Source: Agathobacter sp. (GTDB lineage: Bacteria > Bacillota > Clostridia > Lachnospirales > Lachnospiraceae). From it: 64,000 nucleotides of DNA. The stretch spans positions 1 through 64,000 of the forward strand of contig JAFQRZ010000002.1 in the NCBI GenBank assembly GCA_017409825.1, given 5' to 3'. Position 1 is the first letter of the stretch. Each line of letters starts with the position of its first letter. The notes beneath the pieces are model-generated. The model did no database searches, was not told the origin of the DNA, and worked only from the letters and a program-made list of their open reading frames with translations. A program made the translations under genes and the position numbers. Positions 15,793 through 23,679 of this stretch are shown piece by piece.

Positions 15793-18114
15793 CTGAATCT
15801 CAATAATATTTTCAATTTGACGAAGTCGTTCAATCAAGCTGCTAATCTGCTGTCTTCCCTTCGTGTTGAAAGATACTTCGATGGTAGCCACGCCTTGCTT
15901 GCTGGAACGAGAATGAATACCGAGAATATTGATATCGCGCTCTGCAAACACTCTGGATACTTCCACCAAAATACCTGGCTTATCATTACAGAAAATTTTG
16001 ATTTCTGTATAGTATTCGCCAAGTTCTTCTTCGCCATCGGTCTGCCATTCTGCTTCGATAAGACGGACGCGTTCTGCATCGGTAAGATTGAGCATATTGA
16101 CACAGTCCGTTCTATGAATCGATACCCCGCGGCCTCTGGTTACGAAACCGATGATTTCGTCGCCTGGTACTGGGCTACAGCATTTCGAAAAATGCACTGC
16201 CATGTCATAGAGACCTTTGACTACGATACCACTCTTAGAATGATGTCTCTGTGGTGCAGCTTTGCTTTCAGCAACCGCATCTAGTACATCCTCATCTGTC
16301 ATCTGTACTGGATGATCTTTCTTGTACTCCTCGTACATACGGTTGACAATCTGACCTTCTTTGATGCCACCATGTCCAATGGTTGCCAGACAGTCTTCCC
16401 AGCTATGGAAGCCATATTTGCGCTGTACTTTTTCCTGATACTCTGGTTTATAAAAATCATGATAAGGGAAGCCTTTTGCCTTTGCATAGGCAATGATAAG
16501 TTCTTTCCCTCTCAAAATATTTTCATCCTTCAACTGGCTTCTAAACCACTGATTAATCTTGGTCTTTGCCTGTGCACTCTTAACGATACTTAACCAGTCA
16601 CGGCTAGGGCCTTTCGAGTTCTGGGACGTAATGATTTCGATACGGTCCCCATTCTGGATGACATAGTCGATATTTACTAGCTTGCCATTTACTCTGGCTC
16701 CGACCATTTTGTTACCAACAGCGGAGTGAATGCTGTATGCAAAGTCGATAGGCGTAGAGCCTGTTGGCAGGTTTTTTACTTCACCATTTGGTGTGAAACA
16801 AAATACTGCATCTGAGAACAAGTCTAGGTCACTCTTAAGAAGCGACATAAATTCTTTGTTGTCAGACATATCCTGTTGCCACTCTAAAATCTGCTTGAGC
16901 CAGCTTAATTTCTCTTCCTCGGACTGTGCCATGGAGGTTTCATTTCCGTTATTTGATTCTTTATATTTCCAATGTGCTGCGATACCATATTCTGCAGTAC
17001 GATGCATATCTTTGGTACGAATCTGGATTTCAAACGGTGTACCACTTGGTCCAATCAAAGTGGTATGCAATGACTGATACATATTCGCCTTCGGCATGGC
17101 AATATAATCCTTAAATCTGCCTGGCAATGGAATATATTTCTCATGCATAATGCCAAGAACGGCATAACAATCCTTTACCGAATCCACGATGACACGAATG
17201 GCAAACAAGTCATAAATCTGGTCGATGGTTTTATTTTGATTTACCATCTTTTTGTAAATACTGAAGAAATGTTTCGCACGGCCGGAGATTTCTGCTTCCA
17301 CGCCTGCTTCCACTACCTGCTCACGCACCATCTCTACCAAACTATTAATATACTCTTCACGAGTGTCTTTACGTACGGCTACTTTTTCTACCAAATCATA
17401 GTAGGCTTCTGGATTCAAATATTTCAACGACAAATCGTCTAATTCAATCTTGATTCGACTGATACCGAGACGCTGTGCAATCGGGCAGTAAATTTCCTGT
17501 GTTTCACGCGCGATACGCTGCTGACCTTCCTTGGACTGATGCTGCAAGGTACGCATATTGTGAAGTCTATCCGCCAGCTTAATCATGATTACGCGGATAT
17601 CCTTTGCCATCGCGAGAAACATCTTACGAAGGTTCTCTGCCTGCATTTCCAAACGATCTGCATTCTTATCCTTTGGATTCTTGATATTATCCGTGAAATG
17701 CAAATGCTGTAACTTGGTTACACCATCTACCAAAAGTACCACTTCTTTGCCGAACTGTTCTTCCATCTCCTGCTCGGTCATAATCGTATCTTCCAATACA
17801 TCATGTAAAAGCCCTGCTGCAATGGTCTCTTTATCTAATTCCAACTCCGCCAAAATAATCGCCACGCTCAATGGGTGAATGATATATGGCTCGCCGGATT
17901 TTCGCATCTGTCCTTCATGCGAATCATAGGCAACCCTGTATGCTTTTTCTACTAAAGAAATATCTGTGGATGGATGGTACTTACGAATACTCGCAATCAA
18001 CTCCTGATACAACTCATCTGGACTCGTGAATTCTTTGATATTTTTGATATTATTGCTTCCTACACGAAACTCTTTTTCCAGTCGCTCCAGTTCTTCCATT
18101 GTATAATCTGCCAC
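15778..18114 (-). CDS. rel: bifunctional (p)ppGpp synthetase/hydrolase
   Basis: This is a long RelA/SpoT homologue of 778 residues that makes and degrades the alarmone (p)ppGpp. Domain order: HD hydrolase (about 35-200, with GLLHDVLEDT), synthetase (about 220-370, with RFKDYIAMPK and YQSLHTTLIG), TGS (about 400-460), zinc-finger/helical region with HFSKCCSPVPGDEIIGF, and C-terminal ACT domain. An intact HD motif and the RFKD form of the synthetase motif fit a bifunctional enzyme. The start is taken as GTG 18114, eight bases after GGGAGG; a GTG nine bases upstream overlaps that site. Confidence 0.95.
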   Translation of the reverse strand: MADYTMEELERLEKEFRVGSNNIKNIKEFTSPDELYQELIASIRKYHPSTDISLVEKAYRVAYDSHEGQMRKSGEPYIIHPLSVAIILAELELDKETIAAGLLHDVLEDTIMTEQEMEEQFGKEVVLLVDGVTKLQHLHFTDNIKNPKDKNADRLEMQAENLRKMFLAMAKDIRVIMIKLADRLHNMRTLQHQSKEGQQRIARETQEIYCPIAQRLGISRIKIELDDLSLKYLNPEAYYDLVEKVAVRKDTREEYINSLVEMVREQVVEAGVEAEISGRAKHFFSIYKKMVNQNKTIDQIYDLFAIRVIVDSVKDCYAVLGIMHEKYIPLPGRFKDYIAMPKANMYQSLHTTLIGPSGTPFEIQIRTKDMHRTAEYGIAAHWKYKESNNGNETSMAQSEEEKLSWLKQILEWQQDMSDNKEFMSLLKSDLDLFSDAVFCFTPNGEVKNLPTGSTPIDFAYSIHSAVGNKMVGARVNGKLVNIDYVIQNGDRIEIITSQNSKGPSRDWLSIVKSAQAKTKINQWFRSQLKDENILRGKELIIAYAKAKGFPYHDFYKPEYQEKVQRKYGFHSWEDCLATIGHGGIKEGQIVNRMYEEYKKDHPVQMTDEDVLDAVAESKAAPQRHHSKSGIVVKGLYDMAVHFSKCCSPVPGDEIIGFVTRGRGVSIHRTDCVNMLNLTDAERVRLIEAEWQTDGEEELGEYYTEIKIFCNDKPGILVEVSRVFAERDINILGIHSRSSKQGVATIEVSFNTKGRQQISSLIERLRQIENIIEIQRTTG

Positions 18115-18153
18115 AGGATTCACCTCCCTTTTAGAATCATTTAATAATGTTTA

Positions 18154-18182
18154 ATTATATTTTATTTTCTGACAAATTGCAA
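18154..18182 (-). promoter_or_regulatory. candidate rel promoter
   Basis: On the minus strand a -35 TTGCAA (18177-18182) and a perfect -10 TATAAT (18154-18159) are 17 bp apart. The -10 lies 39 bp before the rel start, in the only gap between rel and the GNAT gene. Confidence 0.6.
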
Positions 18183-18214
18183 TATTTTGCGACATTATAA
18201 TTGGTGATTTTTGC

Positions 18215-19048
18215 CTAAAAATCAAGGTTTCTTATATATCTATGCATCGTCTTTCCGTCCAATTCGAAATCTTCTTCATGGACGAAACCTAATTTCTGAC
18301 TGAGTCGCTCTGATATTTCGTTTCCTTCTTCAATAAGCGTATTAATCCGCTCAAACCCAGTATGTTCCTTTGCATATTCCAAAATAGCTTTGCACACTTC
18401 TGTCGCATAGCCCTGTCCCTGATATGCCGTACCGATAATGTACCCAAGCTCTAGCTCGATTTCCTCATGATACTCACGATGCTCTAAACCAGCTCTACCT
18501 ATAAGCTTCCCTGTTTCTTTGGAAAAAACCAGCCACATCCCATATCCAAAGTATCGGTACATATTTTCAATATATGCACGTTGAAACTCTTTTTCTTCTT
18601 CGTACGGATAAAGTGGCTCCGTATACTTATCAATTTCACCATCTTCATACAACGCAAACAGCTCGTCCAAATCCTCTAAACAAAGTTCTCTTACGACACA
18701 TCTCTCCGTCTCCAAAATCGTCCATGGAATTCGGTGGTATCTCTGGTATACCCTCTCCAGAAAATCCACATCTACTTCTTCAAATCCTTCAACAATCATA
18801 TCCACACCACGATAGGTCTGGTTCAGCAATTCTGGATTCGCGTATGCCATAGTTGCGATACCACATTCTTTCCCATAGGCGATGGTAGAATCGGTGGCGG
18901 CGATGAGAAGAGAGGCGGCTCTGTCTTTGCAAATCGCTTGTTTTAGTCCTTCAAGGGATGGATACAAGGATACCTCTATCTCATTTGCATATTTATCTAT
19001 CTGTGTATTTAGTTCATTTTTAAGTGCTATGATTCCTTTAAACCTCAA
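18215..19048 (-). CDS. GNAT acetyltransferase with an extra N-terminal domain
   Basis: A 277-residue protein. Residues from about 110 on form a RimJ/RimL-type acetyltransferase: ERCVVRELCLEDLDELF, GKLIGRAGL, and the acetyl-CoA motif GTAYQGQGYATEV. The first 105 residues do not belong to that fold; the stretch LIAATDSTIAYGKECGIATM resembles the end of a HAD-type hydrolase, where a variant number is read out as an imported helix-loop. I infer a fusion or remnant. The start is TTG at 19048, supported by GAGG eight bases upstream and no usable ATG nearby. It lies upstream of rel on the same strand. Confidence 0.82.
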   Translation of the reverse strand: MRFKGIIALKNELNTQIDKYANEIEVSLYPSLEGLKQAICKDRAASLLIAATDSTIAYGKECGIATMAYANPELLNQTYRGVDMIVEGFEEVDVDFLERVYQRYHRIPWTILETERCVVRELCLEDLDELFALYEDGEIDKYTEPLYPYEEEKEFQRAYIENMYRYFGYGMWLVFSKETGKLIGRAGLEHREYHEEIELELGYIIGTAYQGQGYATEVCKAILEYAKEHTGFERINTLIEEGNEISERLSQKLGFVHEEDFELDGKTMHRYIRNLDF

Positions 19049-19124
19049 TTATTTTACCTCACAAAAATATGTAAAAGACTATACTCATAAGATACTCGCT
19101 TTATTGGTAAATTACAATAAAAAA

Positions 19125-19148
19125 GAGCGTGACTCTTAAGCCACGCTC
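19125..19148 (-). terminator. intrinsic terminator after the 61-residue gene
   Basis: Stem GAGCGTG / CACGCTC (19125-19131 with 19142-19148). Read on the minus strand it is followed by TTTTTTATTG, a good U-tract. It ends the small gene at 19161-19346. Confidence 0.85.
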
Positions 19149-19160
19149 ATCTTGCATTTC

Positions 19161-19346
19161 CTATAAGGTTATATCTTCTATGGACACACCCAATGAAGAT
19201 AATTTCGCTACAGCGACTTTAATTTGATAATCCAGCTCATAGTTCTCTGCATCCCCATTCGCTCTTTTAATGCGCTGTAAGTCGATATACTTATCAATAG
19301 TAATGCTTATTAATTCTTCTTTTGTCATTTCGTTTCCTACCTCCAT
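19161..19346 (-). CDS. small acidic protein, 61 residues, unknown
   Basis: The frame encodes a mostly helical 61-residue protein starting MEVGNEMTKEELIS and ending SLGVSIEDITL. No family is recognised. The start at 19346 is chosen for GGAGG eight bases upstream; a longer frame begins at 19370. It has its own strong promoter (19384-19412) and its own terminator (19125-19148), which argues that it is a real, independently transcribed gene. Confidence 0.75.
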   Translation of the reverse strand: MEVGNEMTKEELISITIDKYIDLQRIKRANGDAENYELDYQIKVAVAKLSSLGVSIEDITL

Positions 19347-19383
19347 TATGGGCACCTCCTTCATAAACATTTTTTATGCTTAT

Positions 19384-19412
19384 ATTATAGGCGGTAAAAT
19401 ATTTTGTGTAAA
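19384..19412 (-). promoter_or_regulatory. promoter of the 61-residue gene
   Basis: Minus strand: -35 TTTACA (19407-19412), 17-bp spacer, -10 TATAAT (19384-19389). Together with the downstream terminator it defines a monocistronic unit. Confidence 0.65.
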
Positions 19413-19452
19413 GTCTAATTGAAAGATTTTACTGGAGAGGAAATATATGTTT

Positions 19453-19983
19453 CTATCTATTATTATTTGTTTTTGGTTCTGGATACTCTACTCCGAAAGT
19501 TTCAACCGTAACCTTCTTCATCTTCTGCTCTTCCAAAGGTCTGTCACTGTAATCTGTTACAGTTTCTGCGATGGCATTTACAACGTCCATGCCTTCGATA
19601 ACCTTACCAAATGCAGCATACGCACCATCCAAATGAGGTGATGTTTTGTGCATTACGAAGAACTGGCTGCCTGCTGAGTTTGGCATCATAGAACGTGCCA
19701 TAGAAAGAACACCTTCGGTATGCTTCAAATCATTTACAAAGCCATTCTGATAAAATTCTCCATCAATGCCGTAGCCTGGGCCACCCATACCTGTTCCTGT
19801 TGGGTCACCGCCCTGAATCATAAAACCACGAATAACGCGATGGAAAATGATTCCATCATAGAAGTTTTTGTTTACTAAGCTGATAAAGTTGTTTACTGTA
19901 TTTGGAGCTATTTCTGGATAAAGTTCTGCTTTGAAAACGCCGCCGTTTTCCATTTCAAATGTTACTACTGGATTCTGTGCCAT
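19453..19983 (-). CDS. peptidyl-prolyl cis-trans isomerase, cyclophilin type
   Basis: A 176-residue single-domain cyclophilin that speeds cis-trans isomerisation of Xaa-Pro bonds. Active-site stretches are FHRVIRGFMIQGGDPTG (with the catalytic Arg), SAGSQFFVMHK and AAFGKVIEGMDVV. No signal peptide or lipobox is seen, so it should be cytoplasmic. AGAGG lies before the start. It is 54 bp downstream of murF on the same strand; a separate promoter was not clear. Confidence 0.95.
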   Translation of the reverse strand: MAQNPVVTFEMENGGVFKAELYPEIAPNTVNNFISLVNKNFYDGIIFHRVIRGFMIQGGDPTGTGMGGPGYGIDGEFYQNGFVNDLKHTEGVLSMARSMMPNSAGSQFFVMHKTSPHLDGAYAAFGKVIEGMDVVNAIAETVTDYSDRPLEEQKMKKVTVETFGVEYPEPKTNNNR

Positions 19984-20037
19984 TTTTAAATTCCTCTTTT
20001 CTTATATTTCTAACACTTGCCAAGCAAATGCTTTTTA

Positions 20038-21453
20038 CTATTTTGTTAATGCCTCTACTACTTTCGGAAAATCCATAAAGTGTGATGCTTTGATTAAAAT
20101 ATTGTCCCCTTCTTTGACATAAGAAAGCAACTCCGTAATCATATCATCTTTATTTTCAAAGTAGAACACTTTACAATCATTTTCTACAGATTCTACACCT
20201 GCTTTGTACTCTGCCGCTAAGACCCCTGCACAAAACAGAGTATGAATCTTCTTTTCTGCTACGCATACACCTACCCCAAAGTGAAGTGCTTTTTCATCTT
20301 CTCCAAGCTCTCCCATATCTCCAAGAACTGCAATCGTACGTCCCTTTGCATGAGATAAAACATCCATCGCAGCAGCCATAGATACTGGATTCGCATTGTA
20401 GCAGTCATCAATGACATTATAACCATTTGCCTTTAATAAATTGGTTCTGCCTGCAATCGTTTTCGCTTCTTCAATTCCCTTTTGGATTTCTTCCAAGGTA
20501 AGACCAAGCTCTAAACCGACTGCTGTCGCTGCCAATGCGTTATATACATTGTGTTCACCTGGAATGGTAATATTCGCTTCAAACGCTCCTTGTGGAGTAT
20601 GAATCTTCGCCTGCATACCTTCAAATCCAAGATTTACAACATCTGTCGCATAGATAGATTTGGTCGCCATCGGATTGCCATTTTCATCTGTCTTTGCATC
20701 CGCCTCTATGCCATAGAAAACAGTATCTCTGCCATTGACATTTTTCTTGGTGGAAAGCTTGTCATCATCCCCATTCAAAATGGCAAGACCGCCATCTTTC
20801 ATATGCTCGAAGCATTCCGTCTTTGCCTTCAAAACACCATCTCTGGTTCCTAAATTTTCCAAATGACACAATCCCACATTTGTGATAACACAGATGTCTG
20901 GATTGGCCACGGTAGACAAACGATGCATTTCATCAAAATCTGAAATTCCCATTTCCAAAATGGCAACTTCATGTTCAGCCCGAATGCCAAATACCGTAAG
21001 TGGAAGCCCGATTTCGTTATTGAAATTACCAGCGGTTTTATGCACCTGATACTTCTGTGCAAGGACAGACGCAATCATTTCCTTGGTACTTGTTTTTCCA
21101 ACACTGCCTGTAATCCCTACTACCTTAATCGGCAAACTTTGACGATAGAATGCAGCAATCTTTTTCAATGCTTCTTCTGTAGATGCTACGCGGATATATG
21201 GTCCTGCAGGATTTTCCAATTCGATTTCTGAAAGAACACAACACGCACCTTTTTCAAATACCTGTGGAATGAATTTGTGTCCGTCTACGCGCTCCCCTTT
21301 GATTGGAATGAAAAGATAATCCTCTTCCACCAATCGGCTATCAATCACTGCACCACAAATCACTTTTTCTTCGCATTCTTTTGCACCAACGTATGTACCT
21401 TCACATGCCACAGCAATATTTTTTAAACTCATGTTCGGCATTTCTCTACTCAT
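20038..21453 (-). CDS. murF: UDP-MurNAc-tripeptide--D-Ala-D-Ala ligase
   Basis: MurF adds D-Ala-D-Ala to the UDP-MurNAc tripeptide, the last cytoplasmic step in building the peptidoglycan stem. The 471-residue protein has the N-terminal substrate domain, the ATP-binding P-loop VVGITGSVGKTSTKEM near residue 113, the central motif EMGISDFDEM, and the C-terminal ligase domain with DDCYNANPVSM and VLGDMGELG. GGAGG precedes the ATG. It lies 33 bp after ddl, which makes its dipeptide substrate, so the two form a natural operon. Confidence 0.95.
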   Translation of the reverse strand: MSREMPNMSLKNIAVACEGTYVGAKECEEKVICGAVIDSRLVEEDYLFIPIKGERVDGHKFIPQVFEKGACCVLSEIELENPAGPYIRVASTEEALKKIAAFYRQSLPIKVVGITGSVGKTSTKEMIASVLAQKYQVHKTAGNFNNEIGLPLTVFGIRAEHEVAILEMGISDFDEMHRLSTVANPDICVITNVGLCHLENLGTRDGVLKAKTECFEHMKDGGLAILNGDDDKLSTKKNVNGRDTVFYGIEADAKTDENGNPMATKSIYATDVVNLGFEGMQAKIHTPQGAFEANITIPGEHNVYNALAATAVGLELGLTLEEIQKGIEEAKTIAGRTNLLKANGYNVIDDCYNANPVSMAAAMDVLSHAKGRTIAVLGDMGELGEDEKALHFGVGVCVAEKKIHTLFCAGVLAAEYKAGVESVENDCKVFYFENKDDMITELLSYVKEGDNILIKASHFMDFPKVVEALTK

Positions 21454-21486
21454 TTTGTTGCCTCCATATCATGATTATCTTATGCT

Positions 21487-22542
21487 TTATTTCTGATAAC
21501 GTTTCAACGAGATTTCGATAATCTTTTCGCATAATTGATTAAAATTCATTCCAACTGCTGCCGCTTCCTGTGGAAGCAAGCTGGTTGGTGTCATACCTGG
21601 AAGTGTATTTGCTTCTAAGCAGTAAATTTCTCCAGCATCGCTGATTAAGAAATCTGAACGAGAATAGGTATCCAAACCAATCACTTTTGCAACTGCTTCT
21701 GCATAACCTCTCATCTCGGCAGATACTTCCTCTGGCAAATCCGCTGGACAAGTTTCTACCGCACTACCTGCTTTATATTTATTTTTATAATCATAAAAAC
21801 CCTGAAGCGGAGCAATTTCAATCACTGGCAATGCTTTTCCTTCGATAACTCCACAAGAAAATTCTCTACCCTGTACAAACTCTTCAATAATAAGCTCATC
21901 TTCCCAATGGAAAGCTTCGTCTAATGCCGCTTTAAATTCTGCTTCGTCTCTTACGATGGTTACACCGATACTAGAACCACCACAGCATGGTTTTACAATA
22001 ACTGGGAGACGAAGACCAAGTGATGCCAAATCATCTGTTCTCTTTTCCTTGGTCATGGCAAGACCATTTGGAGTAGGGATTCCATTCGCACGGAAAAACT
22101 GCTTTGCAATCCCCTTATTCATAGCAATTGCACTGCTTAAATAGTCGCTGCCGGTATATTTAATTCCAAACAAATCCAATGCAGCCTGTACCTTACCATT
22201 TTCCCCGTTTTCACCATGAAGTGCCATAAACGCGATATCTGCCATCTGACACAAGCGAAGTACGTTTGGTCCAAAGAAGCAATCAGACTGGTCTTTTCTA
22301 GAAGCTTTTACCTTTGCCAAATCAGGTGCTACTTCCGAAATTTCAGAAATTTGCACGCTCATCTCTTCTGCACGTTCAAAGGCTCCTGTTAAATCCTCTT
22401 CTTTGTCACTATATCCCATGAAAACGTCAACCATAATAACGCGATGACCATTTTCTCGTAATGCTTTTGTTACCATGCTTCCTGATTTAAAAGAAACATC
22501 TCTCTCTGTACTTAATCCACCTGCTAATACTACGATATCCAT
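21487..22542 (-). CDS. ddl: D-alanine--D-alanine ligase
   Basis: Ddl joins two D-Ala molecules with ATP; the product is used by MurF, encoded just downstream. The 351-residue ATP-grasp enzyme shows FMALHGENGENG, the grasp elements PVIVKPCCGGSSIGV and EEFVQGREFSCGV, and the C-terminal metal-binding region FLISDAGEIYCLEANTLPGM. Length fits the family. GGAG precedes the ATG. The promoter lies 42 bp upstream and overlaps the end of the preceding small gene. Confidence 0.95.
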   Translation of the reverse strand: MDIVVLAGGLSTERDVSFKSGSMVTKALRENGHRVIMVDVFMGYSDKEEDLTGAFERAEEMSVQISEISEVAPDLAKVKASRKDQSDCFFGPNVLRLCQMADIAFMALHGENGENGKVQAALDLFGIKYTGSDYLSSAIAMNKGIAKQFFRANGIPTPNGLAMTKEKRTDDLASLGLRLPVIVKPCCGGSSIGVTIVRDEAEFKAALDEAFHWEDELIIEEFVQGREFSCGVIEGKALPVIEIAPLQGFYDYKNKYKAGSAVETCPADLPEEVSAEMRGYAEAVAKVIGLDTYSRSDFLISDAGEIYCLEANTLPGMTPTSLLPQEAAAVGMNFNQLCEKIIEISLKRYQK

Positions 22543-22584
22543 ACGATACTATCTCCTTTATTCGCAAAGTTCCACATATAGATA

Positions 22585-22613
22585 ATAGTACCACACTTCT
22601 TACTTTATAACAA
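22585..22613 (-). promoter_or_regulatory. promoter of ddl-murF
   Basis: Minus strand: -35 TTGTTA (22608-22613), 17-bp spacer, -10 TACTAT (22585-22590). The -10 lies 42 bp before the ddl ATG and the -35 overlaps the last codons of the 87-residue gene. Confidence 0.5.
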
Positions 22614-22863
22614 GATTAAGGAATGATACCAACCAGACAAAAATATCCCGATGCAGATAATCCGTTTCTTTTATTTGACTTCCGTATGCGTATATTCTCG
22701 CCTCTAGCAATGCGCGGTTTCGCACATCCGTTTCAAACAAAATTTCCCAAAGCTGCCATAGCTTCGTCTCTTTGCACTCCTCCATCCAAGCCTCCTTTTC
22801 CTCTGCATAGCATTCATCCATTAAAACACGACGCATTTGTTTAAATACACTAATTTGAAACAT
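22600..22863 (-). CDS. small protein, 87 residues, unknown
   Basis: I do not recognise this 87-residue protein. It is rich in Glu, Trp and Cys (EEKEAWMEECKETKLWQLWE) with a hydrophobic end (DIFVWLVSFLNLVIK). GGAGG lies seven bases before the ATG, which supports translation. It sits between a terminator downstream of hpf and the ddl promoter on the same strand. Confidence 0.65.
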   Translation of the reverse strand: MFQISVFKQMRRVLMDECYAEEKEAWMEECKETKLWQLWEILFETDVRNRALLEARIYAYGSQIKETDYLHRDIFVWLVSFLNLVIK

Positions 22864-22929
22864 ACGATTTCCTCCGTTGCAAAAATTCTTTTCACAACCA
22901 CTATAGAGGTGTCATGTAACAAAAAACAA

Positions 22930-22959
22930 GTCGCGAAATGCGACTATGCATTTCGCGAC
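22930..22959. terminator. bidirectional terminator after hpf
   Basis: A 12-bp perfect stem (GTCGCGAAATGC with GCATTTCGCGAC) and a 6-nt loop, followed by CTTTTT on the plus strand and by TTGTTTTTTG on the minus strand. On the minus strand it ends hpf. A related palindrome is at 36238-36268. Confidence 0.85.
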
Positions 22960-23002
22960 CTTTTTCACACAAACTTGATTTTTTATGTTATAATACGAGA
23001 TT

Positions 23003-23533
23003 CTATTCTGGTTCTATAATACCGTAGGTATTTCCTTTTCTCTTGTAAACTACATTCACCTCATCGGTTTCTGCATTTACAAATACGAAGAAATCGTGTC
23101 CGAGAAGTTCCATCTGGATACATGCATCTTCTGGATACATTGGTTTCATATCATATCTCTTCGAACGTACAATTTTGATTTCTTCTTCGTCTTCCTCTAC
23201 CTGTTCTTCTAAATACTCTGCCTTGAAGCTTGCAGCCGCATTCATTTTCTTAGAAATGATTTTCGTTCTATATTTAATTAGCTGTCTTTCTAATGTCTCC
23301 TCTACTAAATCAATCGATACATACATATCATTGCTGATTTCTTCTGCTCGAATTGTATGTCCTTTGGTTGGAATCGTTACTTCGATTTTCTGACGATCCT
23401 TTTCTACACTCAATGTAACATTTACATCGGTGTCTGGTTTAAAGTATTTTTCTAACTTACTTAACTTGTCCTCCACTGCTTCTTTGATTCCTGGTGTTAA
23501 TTCGATGTTTCTACCTGTGATAGTAATTCTCAT
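23003..23533 (-). CDS. hpf: ribosome hibernation-promoting factor, long form
   Basis: Long HPF binds the 30S subunit and pairs ribosomes into inactive 100S dimers in stationary phase. The 176-residue protein has an N-terminal S30AE domain (MRITITGRNIELTPGIKEAV, DKLSKLEKYF) and a C-terminal dimerisation domain with MKPMYPEDACIQMELLGHDFFVF. The start at 23533 is chosen because a GGGGG site lies eight bases before it; the longer frame runs through a palindrome and promoter. It has its own promoter (23601-23629) and terminator. Confidence 0.93.
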   Translation of the reverse strand: MRITITGRNIELTPGIKEAVEDKLSKLEKYFKPDTDVNVTLSVEKDRQKIEVTIPTKGHTIRAEEISNDMYVSIDLVEETLERQLIKYRTKIISKKMNAAASFKAEYLEEQVEEDEEEIKIVRSKRYDMKPMYPEDACIQMELLGHDFFVFVNAETDEVNVVYKRKGNTYGIIEPE

Positions 23534-23567
23534 GCTGTCTACCCCCTGGAGTATTATTTGATAAAAA

Positions 23568-23603
23568 AATATAACCATGACATTTCTTTATCATGGTTAT
23601 ATT
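23568..23603. terminator. palindrome downstream of the ABC-F gene, overlapping the hpf -10
   Basis: A 13-bp stem (23568-23580 with 23591-23603) and 10-nt loop, followed on the minus strand by TTTTTTTATC. It can terminate the ABC-F transcript. It also overlaps the -10 of the hpf promoter and the expected start of the hpf transcript, so it may instead be an operator. Confidence 0.65.
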
Positions 23604-23629
23604 ATAAACAATTTCTTTTGAATCGTAAA
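23601..23629 (-). promoter_or_regulatory. promoter of hpf
   Basis: Minus strand: -35 TTTACG (23624-23629), 17-bp spacer, -10 TATAAT (23601-23606). The -10 overlaps the outer arm of the palindrome at 23568-23603. Confidence 0.55.
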
Positions 23630-23679
23630 GCAGTTTATTCAATTTTAATTATTTTTATTTATTTTCTGACAATTTAAAT

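Noticed and set aside
23534-23578. Upstream extension of hpf (MVIFFYQIILQGV...)
   Set aside because: The added codons run through the palindrome and have no ribosome binding site; the start at 23533 has a GGGGG site and the normal S30AE N-terminus.
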